Shown: in pieces, positions 10,047 through 19,981 of the stretch
Layout: the number at the start of each line of letters is the position of its first letter
How positions within the stretch are numbered: the first letter of the stretch is position 1
From: Vibrio aestivus
Lineage (GTDB): Bacteria > Pseudomonadota > Gammaproteobacteria > Enterobacterales > Vibrionaceae
Direction of reading: 5' to 3'
Assembly (NCBI GenBank): GCA_003263845.1
Contig: JYJN01000088.1
Location: 1-38,950 of the forward strand
Length of the DNA stretch: 38,950 nt
Translations under genes and position numbers: made by a program
Notes under the pieces: generated by a model
The model's database searches: none
The model's input: only the letters and a program-made list of their open reading frames with translations
What the model was told of the DNA's origin: nothing

Positions 10047-11249
10047 ATGTTGAAAATAGCGATGCTAAGTACTGGAGAAGAAGTGCTTCATGGCGATATT
10101 GTTGATACCAATGCAGCTTGGCTATCAAGCTTGTTTTTTGAACATGGCTTTCCACTGGTAAAACGCTCAACAGTAGGCGATTCGCTACAAGCATTAACTG
10201 AAGAGCTGTTAATGCTCAGTTTTAATAGTGACGTTGTCATTGTTAATGGTGGCCTTGGGCCAACCACAGATGATATGTCGACCGAAGCGGCAGCTGCGGT
10301 TTCTGAGCAGTCTTTGGTACTTTTCCCCGAATGGCAAGAAAGGTTAGAAGCGTTCTTTGCAAGTCGCGGCCTCACTATGCCAGAAAGCAACATTAAGCAG
10401 GCCATGCTGCCTGAACAATCCACTTTGATTGATAATCCGGTTGGGACGGCTTGCGGCTTTAAGCTGGAAGTAAACGGCTGCCTATTTTATTTTACTCCCG
10501 GCGTTCCAAAAGAGTTCAAGCTCATGGCGGAAAGCCAAATCCTTCCTGATTTAAAACATCAGTTCCCTGAACAGGCTGGTCTTGATTGCAGCAAGCTCTA
10601 TACGTTTGGTACGTCTGAGTCAGGATTAGCTGATGTTCTTGATAAAGTATCATTACCCAATGGTTATAGTCTCGGATATCGTTCTTATCTCCCGTACATC
10701 GAGGTAAAACTTTTTGGTCCTAAACAAGATCTTGATGTTCGAGTTAAATTACTCCAACTGATTTTCAAGCTCATTGAGAAGCATGTGGTGAGTGTGGATG
10801 AGAGTTTATCGGATCATCTAGGGCACTTGGTAGCCGAGAAAAAACTGTCTATCTCGACTTCAGAGCAATCAACGCAGGGTTGGTTATCCAATTGGCTGCA
10901 CGAGAATGCCTTAACGGCGAAATACTGTGGGCATGGTTGGGTACTTGGGCAATCTCTGGATATTGGTGGAGAAGAGAAAGATCCGCTAGCGGCTACCTTT
11001 GCGCTTGCTGGAGCAACCCGAGATAAGTGCTCAACAGACATTTCCTTGGTGACTGGCCGCTTGATCGATAACAGTTTTACCGTGGCATTTTCTGCACCGG
11101 AAGGGGAGTGGGGCCAGACTCTAAGTTTTAATAGACATTATTCGATAGAAGAACAAAAACTGGTAATTGGCACCGTAGCTGCCGATATGCTGAGACGTTA
11201 CTTATCTAGTAAGCTATATTCGTTTCATACAGCTCACTTAAGTCGGTGA
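10047..11249 (+). CDS. CinA-like protein (COG1058 domain plus degenerate C-terminal domain)
   Basis: The N-terminal part (about residues 1-165) is a CinA/MoaB-like COG1058 domain with MLSTGEEVLHGDIVDTN, VVIVNGGLGPTTDDMSTEA and YFTPGVPKEFK, all characteristic. The remainder is a linker and a C-terminal domain at the position of the NMN deamidase (PncC) domain. The usual active-site signature around SAESCTGG is not recognisable; the closest stretch is ISTSEQSTQGW. This resembles E. coli YfaY, a CinA paralogue thought to lack deamidase activity. At 400 residues it is complete, with AGGA before the ATG. Its exact role is unknown, though ADP-ribose pyrophosphatase-type chemistry has been reported for COG1058 domains. 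Confidence 0.85.
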   Translation: MLKIAMLSTGEEVLHGDIVDTNAAWLSSLFFEHGFPLVKRSTVGDSLQALTEELLMLSFNSDVVIVNGGLGPTTDDMSTEAAAAVSEQSLVLFPEWQERLEAFFASRGLTMPESNIKQAMLPEQSTLIDNPVGTACGFKLEVNGCLFYFTPGVPKEFKLMAESQILPDLKHQFPEQAGLDCSKLYTFGTSESGLADVLDKVSLPNGYSLGYRSYLPYIEVKLFGPKQDLDVRVKLLQLIFKLIEKHVVSVDESLSDHLGHLVAEKKLSISTSEQSTQGWLSNWLHENALTAKYCGHGWVLGQSLDIGGEEKDPLAATFALAGATRDKCSTDISLVTGRLIDNSFTVAFSAPEGEWGQTLSFNRHYSIEEQKLVIGTVAADMLRRYLSSKLYSFHTAHLSR

Positions 11250-11517
11250 AAGAGATGCACGTTCCTAGAGGCTTACTTGAGTCGTAACCTAAGATTGGTT
11301 TTTGTCAAATTAGTAAGTGTTGATATAGGCATGTAACTGAATGGATATGTGGCTTATATTAATTGTGGTTCCGAATCGTTTTTTTAGAATGATTTGTTCT
11401 AATCGCTAAATGAATGATTTTCAACGTTCCATAAAATTGTCTCATTTTTGAGCCTTCTATTCTTGTGGCGAACTTGTAAACTGACTATTCGCATCAGTGG
11501 TGAGCAAGGAGACAGAC

Positions 11518-11772
11518 ATGTTTTATCAATCAAAGATATTGGTCTGGTATCAGGTGGCAAGTCAAAAAGTTGTGTTAGGAGAGGCATTTAGCGATGATGA
11601 GCACAACGTTGTTTCGTTGTGGCATCAAGCTCCTCAAGAATCTTACAACGGACATGACACAGGCTTTCGCTTATCTTTGTTCGATGATGATGGGCGTGAA
11701 GTCGCTGACAAAGCCGTATCTATGGTTACCGCAGACGAATTTTTATCGCATATAGTAAAGGCCAGCGCTTAG
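11518..11772 (+). CDS. Small hypothetical protein, 84 residues
   Basis: I do not recognise a family. The gene has a strong ribosome binding site (AAGGAG, 6 bases before ATG 11518), which favours this start over an in-frame GTG at 11497. It is followed at once by a terminator. The protein is acidic, has no signal peptide or membrane segment, and contains aromatic residues near the start (MFYQSKILVWYQ) and a polar centre (FRLSLFDDDGREVADKAV). It stands alone between the CinA-like gene and the convergent yfaE. A small cytoplasmic Vibrio-restricted protein is likely. Confidence 0.7.
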   Translation: MFYQSKILVWYQVASQKVVLGEAFSDDEHNVVSLWHQAPQESYNGHDTGFRLSLFDDDGREVADKAVSMVTADEFLSHIVKASA

Positions 11773-11784
11773 CGCCGGCCTTTA
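11757..11784 (+). terminator. Terminator overlapping the end of the 84-residue gene
   Basis: AAAGGCC-a-GCGC / GCGC-c-GGCCTTT forms a stem with one internal mismatch and overlaps the stop codon. It is followed by TATGTTTT. Confidence 0.75.
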
Positions 11785-11809
11785 TGTTTTCTACAATCAA
11801 CGTTGATTC

Positions 11810-11843
11810 AAAAAGAGCTTAGATGAATAGTTATGCTCTTTTT
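11810..11843 (-). terminator. Terminator of the nrdAB-yfaE operon
   Basis: On the minus strand AAAAAGAGC pairs with GCTCTTTTT across a 16-base loop. The hairpin begins within the last codons of yfaE and ends in five T. Confidence 0.75.
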
Positions 11844-12109
11844 GCTTTTGCACTGAACAGTACGCCATTCAGCTTCAATTCACTTTTTGCTCTGCAGATA
11901 CAAGGCAGTATTTCATTTCCTTGCGTGTAAGCCATTGCAAACCCCACGTATTCAACTTCGCCAGATTCGAGCGTACATTTACATGCACCGCAGTGTCCTT
12001 CGCGACAGTTGTATTCAGGTTCCAGGCCTGCTTGTTCCATTGTCTCCAAAATCGTATTTGATGCATTAGATTCAATGGTAGTGATTTTGTTGATTGTAAT
12101 GTTCGCCAT
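11831..12109 (-). CDS. yfaE: 2Fe-2S ferredoxin, diferric-tyrosyl radical maintenance protein
   Basis: This is a 92-residue plant-type 2Fe-2S ferredoxin with Cys35-x4-Cys40-x2-Cys43 (CREGHCGAC) and a distal cysteine at 70 or 72 (PCIC). In E. coli YfaE delivers electrons to NrdB to rebuild the diiron-tyrosyl cofactor. Its start codon overlaps the nrdB stop by one base (TAATG), implying translational coupling, and nrdA-nrdB-yfaE matches the enterobacterial order. No break is seen. Confidence 0.95.
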   Translation of the reverse strand: MANITINKITTIESNASNTILETMEQAGLEPEYNCREGHCGACKCTLESGEVEYVGFAMAYTQGNEILPCICRAKSELKLNGVLFSAKAKRA

Positions 12110-13241
12110 TACAGTTCGAAGCCTTCGAAGTCGTCGGCATTCACTTCGTTGTCGATTTGACCTACGAGGTAAGAACTGATTTCTGCTTCTTGCGGTGCCA
12201 CCTGAACGTTATCAGAAGACAGCCAAGCGTTAATCCATGGAATAGGGTTTGACGTTGCTTCAGGATACGCGTGACCTAAACCTACAGCTTGCATACGCAC
12301 GTTTGTGATGTATTCAACGTACTGGCAAAGGATATCTTTGTTCAAGCCGATCATAGAACCGTCTTTGAACAGGTACTCAGCCCATTCTTTCTCTTGTTCT
12401 GCCGCTTCCTTAAACAGGTCGAAACACTCTTGTTTGCACTCTTCAGCGATCTGCATGAACGAGAAATCGTCCTGACCGTTACGAAGCAGGTTCAACATGT
12501 GCTGAGTACCAGTCAAGTGAAGCGCCTCATCACGCGCGATTAGCTTGATGATTTTCGCGTTACCTTCCATCAGTTCACGTTCAGCGAATGCAAATGAACA
12601 CGCAAAGCTTACATAGAAACGAATCGCTTCAAGAGCATTTACTGACATCAGACATAGGTACAACTTCTTCTTCAAGTCGTGCAGCTAACGTTAACGGTTT
12701 CGCCATTGATAGTGTGCGTACCTTCACCGTAGCGGTGGTAGTCGTTAGTCAGTGCGATTAGGTCATCGTAGTAATGAGCGATGTCTTTAGCACGCTTAAG
12801 GATGTGTTCGTTCTCGACAATGTCATCAAAAACAATCGCAGGGTCGTTTACGATGTTACGAATGATGTGTGTGTATGAACGAGAGTGGATCGTTTCAGAG
12901 AACGACCATGTCTCAATCCAAGTCTCTACTTCTGGAAGCGATACTAAAGGAAGTAGCGCCACGTTAGGGCTACGGCCTTGAATAGAATCTAGTAGCGTTT
13001 GGTACTTCAAGTTAGAGATGAAGATGTGTTTCTCATGCTCAGGAAGTTTATTGTAGTCGATACGATCGCTTGATACATCGACTTCTTCCGGACGCCAGAA
13101 GAAAGAAAGCTGCTTCTCAATCAGCTTTTCAAAAATCTCAAATTTCTGTTGGTCGTAACGCGCAACGTTTACCGATTGACCAAGGAACATTGGTTCTTTT
13201 AATTGGTCATTTTTGTTTTGAGAAAAAGTACTGTAAGCCAT
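12109..13241 (-). CDS. nrdB: Class Ia ribonucleoside-diphosphate reductase, beta subunit (one apparent frameshift)
   Basis: NrdB holds the diiron-tyrosyl radical cofactor used by NrdA to reduce ribonucleoside diphosphates. Restored length is about 377 residues (E. coli 376). The metal and radical residues are all visible: Asp85 (TLLDS), then Glu116, His119 and radical Tyr123 in [11 protein letters not shown], and the later Glu and His in RDEALHLTG. The C-terminal tail needed to bind NrdA is present. The frame breaks near 12683, where one base is missing: VNVSCTT-stop should read [18 protein letters not shown] 13241 follows a good AAAAGGA-type ribosome binding site. Confidence 0.96.
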
Positions 13242-13262
13242 AAATGCCTCAATTCCTTTTAA

Positions 13263-13295
13263 GCCCTTCTTGTTTAGTCATTAAAAAAGAAGGGC
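13263..13295 (-). promoter_or_regulatory. Intergenic hairpin between nrdA and nrdB
   Basis: GCCCTTCTT (13263-13271) pairs perfectly with AAGAAGGGC (13287-13295). On the minus strand it is not followed by a T run, so it is more likely an mRNA-stabilising or processing element than a terminator. Confidence 0.5.
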
Positions 13296-13329
13296 AGATA
13301 ATTCACTGTTCTAATTTGTGGGTTGTCGA

Positions 13330-15609
13330 TTAAATCTTACAACCGCCGCCTGCACAATCGTCTTCTTGGACTGCAACACCACCAGACTGTTCGTCTTTGG
13401 CACCGTCACGAGTGTTGTGGTAGTAAAGTGTCTTCACACCAAACTTGTATGCCGTTAGAAGATCTTGCAATAGCTTCTTCATTGGAACTTTACCCGTCTC
13501 GTAGACGCTTGGATCATAGTTGGTGTTCGCAGAGATAGCTTGGTCAACAAACTTCTGCATGATTCCCACTAAGTGCAAGTAGCCGTCGTTTGAGCCGATG
13601 TCCCAAAGTAACTCGTAGTTCTCTTTTAAGTTTACGAAATCTGGAACGACTTGCTTCAAGATACCGTCTTTCGATGCCTTAACTGATACATAGCCACGTG
13701 GTGGCTCAATGCCGTTCGTCGCGTTAGAAATTTGCGATGATGTTTCTGATGGCATCAGTGCAGTTAGCGTTGAGTTACGTAGGCCATATTCCATGATATC
13801 TTCACGTAGCGTATCCCAGTCGTAATGAAGTTTTTCATCACAAATCGCATCAACGTCAGACTTGTATGTATCAATAGGCAGAAGGCCTTTCGCATAGTTT
13901 GTCTCGTGGAAAGATGGGCATTTGCCTTGCTCTTTCGCAAGCTCTACAGACGCTTTCAGTAGGTAGTACTGAATCGCTTCAAACGTACGGTGAGTTAGGC
14001 CATTTGCGCTGCCATCTGAATATTTCACGCCATTCTTTGCAAGGTAGTAAGCAAAGTTGATAACGCCCACGCCCAAAGTACGACGATTCATTGTCGACTT
14101 GTATGCCGCCGGTAGCGGGTAGTCTTGGTAATCCAGTAGCGCATCAAGTGCACGAACAACCAGTTCAGATAGCTCTTCAAAATCATCGAGAGATTTGATC
14201 GCACCAAGGTTAAACGCAGACAGAGTACAAAGTGCAATCTCACCTGAATCATCTTCTACATTTGCCAGTGGTTTGGTTGGTAATGCGATTTCCAAACATA
14301 GGTTTGACTGACGAACAGGCGCAACTTCTGAGTCAAATGGGCTGTGGGTATTACAGTGGTCCACGTTCTGAATGTAAATACGGCCTGTTGACGCTCGTTC
14401 TTGCATTAACAAAGAGAACATTTCGATGGCTTTAACCGTTTCCTTCTTGATTGAAGGATCGTTCTCGTATTTAACGTACAAACGCTCGAATTCTTCTTGG
14501 TTTTCGAAGAACGCGTCGTACAGTCCAGGAACATCAGATGGCGAGAATAGGGTAATATTACCACCTTCAACTAGGCGTTGGTACATCAGTTTGTTCAACT
14601 GAACACCGTAGTCCATGTGGCGCACACGGTTTTCTTCAACACCGCGGTTGTTCTTCAATACCATTAGCGATCGAGCTTCGCCGTGCCACAATGGGTAGAA
14701 TACCGTTGCTGCACCACCACGCACACCACCTTGAGAACAACATTTTACGGCTGTTTGGAAGTATTTGTAGAAAGGGATGCAACCAGTATGGAATGCTTCA
14801 CCACCACGGATTTCAGAACCTAGCGCACGGATACGACCCGCATTAATACCAATACCAGCACGCTGAGACACGTAGCGTACGATTGAGCTAGCAGTTGCGT
14901 TGATAGAGTCAAGCTATCGCCACACTCGATAAGAACACAAGAACTGAACTGACGGGTAGGCGTACGTACACCAGACATAATTGGTGTAGGTAGAGAAATC
15001 TTAAATGTCGATGTCGCATCGTAGAAGCGTTTAACGTAATCCAGACGCGTCGCTTTAGGGTACTTAGCAAATAAACAAGCGGCGACTAGGATGTACAGGA
15101 ACTGTGCGCTTTCGTAGATTTGTCCAGATACACGGTTCTGAACGAAGTACTTACCTTCTAGCTGTTTTACAGCCGCATAAGAGAAATCTAGTCACGACGG
15201 TGATCAAGGTACGCATCGAGCTCGTCTAACTCTTCTCGAGTGTAGTCTTCGATGATGTGCTTGTCGTATTTCCCCATGTCTACAAGACGAGAAACATGGT
15301 TGTACAGCGTTGGCGGCTCGTATTGGCCGTACGCTTTTTTACGTAGGTGGAATACTGCAAGTCGAGCTGCGAGGTACTGGTAATCTGGCGTCTCTTCTGA
15401 GATCAAATCTGCAGCAGATTTGATGATGGTTTCATGGATGTCAGAAGTCGTGATGCTTCGTAGAACTGAATGTGAGCCTTGAGTTCTACCTGAGAGACTG
15501 AAACGTTGTTTAGACCTTCTGCAGCCCACGTGATGACACGGTGGATCTTCTCTAGATCTATGTTTTCTTTGCGGCCATTACGTTTAGTAACGGTAAGTTG
15601 TTGGTTCAT
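13330..15609 (-). CDS. nrdA: Class Ia ribonucleoside-diphosphate reductase, alpha subunit (three apparent frameshifts)
   Basis: NrdA is the catalytic and allosteric subunit that makes dNDPs. The N-terminal ATP cone starts with MNQQLTVTKRNGRKE, and GGVRGGAA, RQSNLCLEIALP (active-site Cys), NVDHCNTHSPF, NAFN-like and ATNGIEPPRG segments follow. The C-terminal redox pair DDCAGGGCKI (Cys-x4-Cys) is intact. Restored length is about 760 residues (E. coli 761). Three single missing bases break the frame: near 15456 (QFYEGITTSDIHET expected), near 15191 (DHRRDLDFSYAAV expected) and near 14911 (CGDSLDSINAT expected). Each falls at a doublet or next to one. The gene is essential in aerobes, so these are almost surely sequence errors. 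NrdR-like and DnaA boxes lie upstream. Confidence 0.96.
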
Positions 15610-15706
15610 TCTGCTTTATTTCCCTAATAAAACTGATAAAAGCCCTATTTTTGTATCTTTGTTATGAAACGATTGTAAATTTCGTTGAGGCTTTGTGATC
15701 AAAGTC

Positions 15707-15743
15707 TATCTATATATTGATGTCGAAACACTACATATAGGGG
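15707..15743 (-). promoter_or_regulatory. Probable NrdR boxes upstream of nrdA
   Basis: ACACTACATATAGGGG (15728-15743) closely resembles the gammaproteobacterial NrdR box. A weaker second copy, with core CTATATATTG, lies at about 15707-15722, roughly two helical turns away. NrdR represses ribonucleotide reductase genes through paired boxes, so this is a likely operator. The second box is the less certain of the two. Confidence 0.7.
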
Positions 15744-15812
15744 TTAGTTCGTTTTCGAATTACAAGATAGTGCTATCACGGCTGGTTTTCAAGTTACAGA
15801 TCTTGGATGACT

Positions 15813-15855
15813 TGTGGATAACTGACAAAAACAAAAAAAACAGTAAGTATCCACT
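15813..15855. promoter_or_regulatory. DnaA boxes upstream of nrdA
   Basis: TGTGGATAA (15813-15821) is a perfect reverse complement of the DnaA consensus TTATCCACA. GTATCCACT (15847-15855) is a 7-of-9 match. DnaA regulates nrdAB in E. coli, so cell-cycle control is plausible here. Confidence 0.65.
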
Positions 15856-16011
15856 AACTGAAGATCTAAGAGCACGATTGAGTGGAGAAAAATACGCTTT
15901 CGAGATCGGTTTAGAAGTAACCACGAACTAAAAAAAATTCCTTGATCTTTGATAAAAAACTTACTTATTAATCGAAGCGATTAAAATGGAATCTAGCGCA
16001 CGTTTGAAATG

Positions 16012-16043
16012 AAAAAAACGGCAATTTTCTAATTGCCGTTTCT
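16012..16043 (-). terminator. Terminator of ubiG
   Basis: A perfect 11-bp stem AAACGGCAATT / AATTGCCGTTT has a 4-base loop. On the minus strand it is followed by seven T. Confidence 0.92.
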
Positions 16044-16063
16044 TAAATCAAATAGTTTGCAAA

Positions 16064-16771
16064 TTAGACAAGTTGCGTATGCACGATGTAATTAACGTCG
16101 ACATTGCGACCAAGGCGGTAACTGTCTGTCAGTGGGTTGTAATGCAGGCCAGTGATACCGAGTTCGCGAAGGTCAGTTTTGTCTACCATTTTAAGCAGTT
16201 CAGAAGGGCGGATGAACTTCTCATGGTCGTGAGTACCTTCTGGAACAATCTTTAAAAGCTTCTCGGCGCCAACAATCGCAAATAAGTAGGATTTGAAGTT
16301 ACGATTGAGCGTTGAAAAGAAAACGTGTCCGCCGGGTTTCACTAGCGTGGCACAAGATTTAATAACTGACAGGGGATCTGGAACGTGTTCAAGCATCTCC
16401 ATGCAGGTTACAACATCATACTTTCCTGCATTTTCAGCAGCATGATCTTCAATTGTACTTTGAATGTAAGTTAGCTTAGTGCCGGTTTCTAAAGCATGAA
16501 GACGAGCGACTTCTAGAGGTTCTTTACCCATGTCTAAACCGGTAACCATCGCCCCTTCTTTAGCCATGCTTTCTGCCAATATTCCGCCACCGCAGCCAAC
16601 ATCAAGCACTTCCTTACCAAATAAGCCTTGAGCGTTATCGAGAACATAGTTGAGGCGCAAAGGATTAATTTGGTGTAAAGGTTTGAATTCACCTTCTAAA
16701 TCCCACCATCGAGAAGCCATGTCCTCGAATTTTTTGATTTCATTTGGGTCGACATTTTGTGCTTTAGACAT
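16064..16771 (-). CDS. ubiG: Ubiquinone biosynthesis O-methyltransferase
   Basis: UbiG performs both O-methylations of the ubiquinone ring using SAM. The protein is 235 residues. SAM motif I is VLDVGCGGG (residues 55-63), with [13 protein letters not shown] for motif Post-I and [15 protein letters not shown] for motif [22 protein letters not shown] near the N-terminus is diagnostic of UbiG. ATG 16771 is used rather than the in-frame TTG nine bases upstream. It is divergent from gyrA, and this ubiG-gyrA arrangement is common in gammaproteobacteria. Confidence 0.96.
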   Translation of the reverse strand: MSKAQNVDPNEIKKFEDMASRWWDLEGEFKPLHQINPLRLNYVLDNAQGLFGKEVLDVGCGGGILAESMAKEGAMVTGLDMGKEPLEVARLHALETGTKLTYIQSTIEDHAAENAGKYDVVTCMEMLEHVPDPLSVIKSCATLVKPGGHVFFSTLNRNFKSYLFAIVGAEKLLKIVPEGTHDHEKFIRPSELLKMVDKTDLRELGITGLHYNPLTDSYRLGRNVDVNYIVHTQLV

Positions 16772-17057
16772 ACCGCTCAACTCGTATAAAACTGATTCCT
16801 TGATTGTTGTGCATTATAACCTGATCCTCTGGTCTTTCATCAAGCACAGATAACTTTGAGTACAGATGCTTAAAAAGTAACCTTTTTTCAGTTGGATATG
16901 ATTCAAGTGTGCAATTTCTCGGCACTTGATTCACAACCAAGCTCACAACCTGATAAAAGGAGAGGGAAAGTAATGCCGAACCTGACAATAGTGTGTTATA
17001 TTTTTCGACCTTGTACGTATCAAACATACGATCAAACTATAGAGGGATAATGGCTCT

Positions 17058-19684
17058 ATGAGCGATCTAGCTAAAGAGATCACGCCCGTAAACATTGAAG
17101 ATGAGCTTCGAGGTTCATACCTAGACTACGCGATGTCAGTTATCGTGGGTCGTGCTCTTCCAGATGTGCGTGATGGCCTAAAACCTGTACACCGCCGCGT
17201 TCTTTTCGCGATGAATGTACTAGGCAACGATTGGAATAAACCATATAAAAAATCTGCCCGTGTGGTAGGTGACGTAATCGGTAAATATCACCCACATGGT
17301 GATAGCGCGGTATACGATACTATTGTTCGTATGGCACAGCCGTTTTCACTTCGCTACATGCTAGTCGATGGCCAAGGTAACTTCGGCTCGATCGATGGCG
17401 ACTCAGCGGCGGCAATGCGTTATACCGAAGTTCGCATGGCAAAAATTGCCCACGAGCTTCTAGCTGACCTAGACAAAGAAACTGTGGACTATGTACCAAA
17501 CTATGATGGTACTGAGCAGATCCCAGCAGTTCTTCCTACAAAGATTCCTAATCTACTGGTAAACGGTGCTTCTGGTATCGCGGTAGGTATGGCAACTAAC
17601 ATTCCTCCGCATAACTTGACGGAAGTAATCGATGGTTGCTTGGCGTATATCAATAATGAAGAGATCACTATTGATGAGCTAATGGACTACATTCCAGGTC
17701 CTGATTTCCCAACAGCGGCTTTGATTAGCGGTCGTAAAGGCATCGTTGATGCTTATAAGACAGGTCGCGGTAAGGTCTATATGCGCTCGAAGGCGGATAT
17801 AGAAGCGGACAAGAATGGTAAAGAGACCATTATTGTTACTGAAATCCCGTACCAAGTTAACAAAGCTCGTTTAATCGAAAAGATTGCTGAGCTTGTTAAA
17901 GATAAGAAAGTTGAAGGTATCAGTGCACTACGAGATGAGTCTGACAAAGACGGTATGCGTATTGTTATTGAATGTAAGCGTGATGCTGTAGGTGAAGTCG
18001 TACTAAACAACCTATATTCGCAAACACAGCTGCAAACGACTTTCGGCATTAACATGGTTGCGCTGAATAACGGTCAGCCACAGCTATTCAACTTGAAAGA
18101 CATGTTGAAGTGCTTTGTGGATCACCGTCGTGAAGTTGTAACACGTCGTACTATCTACGAATTGCGAAAAGCTCGTGACCGTGCTCATATCCTAGAAGGT
18201 TTGGCGCTAGCACTTGCAAATATCGATGAAATCATTGACCTTATCCGCAACGCTCCAACACCTGCTGAAGCGAAAGCGGGTCTTGTTGCTCGTGGTTGGG
18301 ATCTTGGTAACGTAGCTGCAATGCTTGAGCGTGCAGGTACTGATGCCGCTCGTCCTGATTGGCTTGAAGATCAATACGGTATTCGTGACGGTCAGTACTT
18401 CCTGACTGAGCAACAAGCACAAGCTATTCTTGACCTACGCCTGCACAAACTAACAGGCCTAGAGCACGAGAAGATTCTAGATGAGTACAAAGCACTTCTA
18501 GAAGAAATTGCAGAATTGATGCACATCCTTGCTAGCACAGAGCGCTTGATGGAAGTTATCCGTGAAGAGCTTGAAGCGGTTCGTGATGGCTTTGGCGATG
18601 CACGTCGTACTGAGATCACGGCGGCAAGCATGATATCGACATGGAAGAGCTAATTGCTCGTGAAGATGTTGTGGTAACACTTTCTCACGAAGGTTACGTG
18701 AAGTACCAGCTACTAAGCGATTACGAAGCTCAGCGTCGTGGTGGTAAAGGTAAGAGTGCAACTAAGATGAAAGAAGAGGATTACATCGAGCGTCTGCTTG
18801 TTGCGAATACTCATGACAACATCTTATGTTTCTCGACTCGCGGTAAGACTTACCGTCTGAAAGTTTACCAACTGCCTCAAGCGAGCCGTACGGCACGTGG
18901 TAAGCCAATCGTGAATATTCTTCCTCTTGAAGAAAATGAGCGTATTACGGCTATCTTGCCAGTATCTGAATTCAGCCCAGAGAAGTTCATCTTCATGGCG
19001 ACTGGAGACGGTACGGTTAAGAAGACCTCACTGGATCAGTTCGCTAACGTACGTGCTAACGGCCTAATTGCTGTTAACCTACGTGATGACGATTCCCTTA
19101 TTGGTGTAGATATCACTAACGGCGACAGCGACATCATGTTGTTCTCGAAAGCAGGTAAAGTGGTTCGCTTCAGCGAAGACAAAGTTCGTGCAATGGGTCG
19201 TACAGCGGCAGGTGTTCGCGGTATGAAGCTAGCAGATAATGACCAAGTGGTGTCTCTAATTGTTCCTGCCAACGAAGGCGATATTTTAACTGTGACTCAA
19301 AACGGTTACGGTAAGCGTACTGAACTTGCGGAATACCCAACGAAAGGCCGTGCGACACAAGGTGTTGTGTCAATCAAGGTCTCTGAGCGTAACGGCCCAG
19401 TTGTTGGTGCGGTGCAAGTAGAAGAAGGCGACGAGATGATGATGATCACCGACGCTGGTACGCTTGTTCGTACACGTGTTTCGGAAGTTAGCCAAGTCGG
19501 TCGTAATACTCAAGGTGTGACACTTATCCGTACAGCAGAAGACGAATCAGTGGTTGGTCTGCAACGTATCGATGAAGTGGAAGAAGTGGAACTTGAAGAG
19601 GGTGAGCTAGAAGGTCAAGAGCCTGAAGCAAACGCGACTCAAGCAGAGGCTGAGACACCGAAAGAAGATGACGCTGAAGAGTAA
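17058..19684 (+). CDS. gyrA: DNA gyrase subunit A (one apparent frameshift)
   Basis: GyrA is the DNA cleavage-rejoining subunit of gyrase. Restored length is about 875 residues. The active-site Tyr122 is in AAAMRYTE and the quinolone region reads [11 protein letters not shown], with Ser83 and Asp87 both wild type. The GyrA box QRRGGKGK starts the C-terminal beta-pinwheel, which wraps DNA. The acidic tail is typical. One C is missing near 18629: AAGCATGAT should be AAGCCATGAT, restoring [18 protein letters not shown]. The start ATG lies 11 bases after AGAGGG. Being essential, the gene must be intact in the living cell. Confidence 0.97.
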
Positions 19685-19707
19685 ACTTTAGTTTCAATGA
19701 GTCTTTG

Positions 19708-19737
19708 AAAAGCCGAGCTTATGCTCGGCTTTTTTAT
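19708..19737 (+). terminator. Terminator of gyrA
   Basis: An 11-bp stem AAAAGCCGAGC / GCTCGGCTTTT with a TTAT loop is followed by a T run, 24 bases after the stop. Confidence 0.95.
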
Positions 19738-19981
19738 ATATTAAATTCGACCTTTGATGCAGCAGCGCTGAAAGTGAATTACAGAACCTGACGTTTGTTC
19801 TATTAGTTTTGCTTTATTTGTGAGCAAACAGACGCAAAAACAGAGGAAATTGAATGCATTTCAGCCGTTTACTGGAAGAACAATGTAACTCTAGTACAAT
19901 AACAAGGTTGAAAGAAAAGAGCCTTTGTATAAAGCGAATATTTTTGCTTGTACTTTGTGCTTCTAAAAACAGAGAGGAATC

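Larger units (their letters stand above)
15610..16015. other. Non-coding region between nrdA and ubiG
   Basis: This is about 400 bases without a convincing gene. It holds the nrdA promoter region with NrdR-like and DnaA boxes (15700-15860), then A/T-rich sequence up to the ubiG terminator. A 78-codon plus-strand frame at 15695-15931 overlaps the operators, has no ribosome binding site and matches nothing I know, so I do not call it. Confidence 0.7.

Noticed and set aside
15695..15931. 78-codon plus-strand frame upstream of nrdA
   Set aside because: It overlaps the NrdR-like and DnaA boxes, has no ribosome binding site and resembles no known family.
17041..17061. Three-codon leader ORF (ATG 17050 to TGA overlapping the gyrA ATG)
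   Set aside because: The ribosome binding site is too close to ATG 17050 and well placed for the gyrA ATG at 17058, so the overlap is probably incidental.
17300..17330. Quinolone-resistance substitutions in gyrA
   Set aside because: Ser83 and Asp87 are both the wild-type residues.
18600..18660. Programmed frameshift or split gyrA
   Set aside because: One missing C restores the conserved sequence, no slippery site is present, and similar single-base losses occur across the window.
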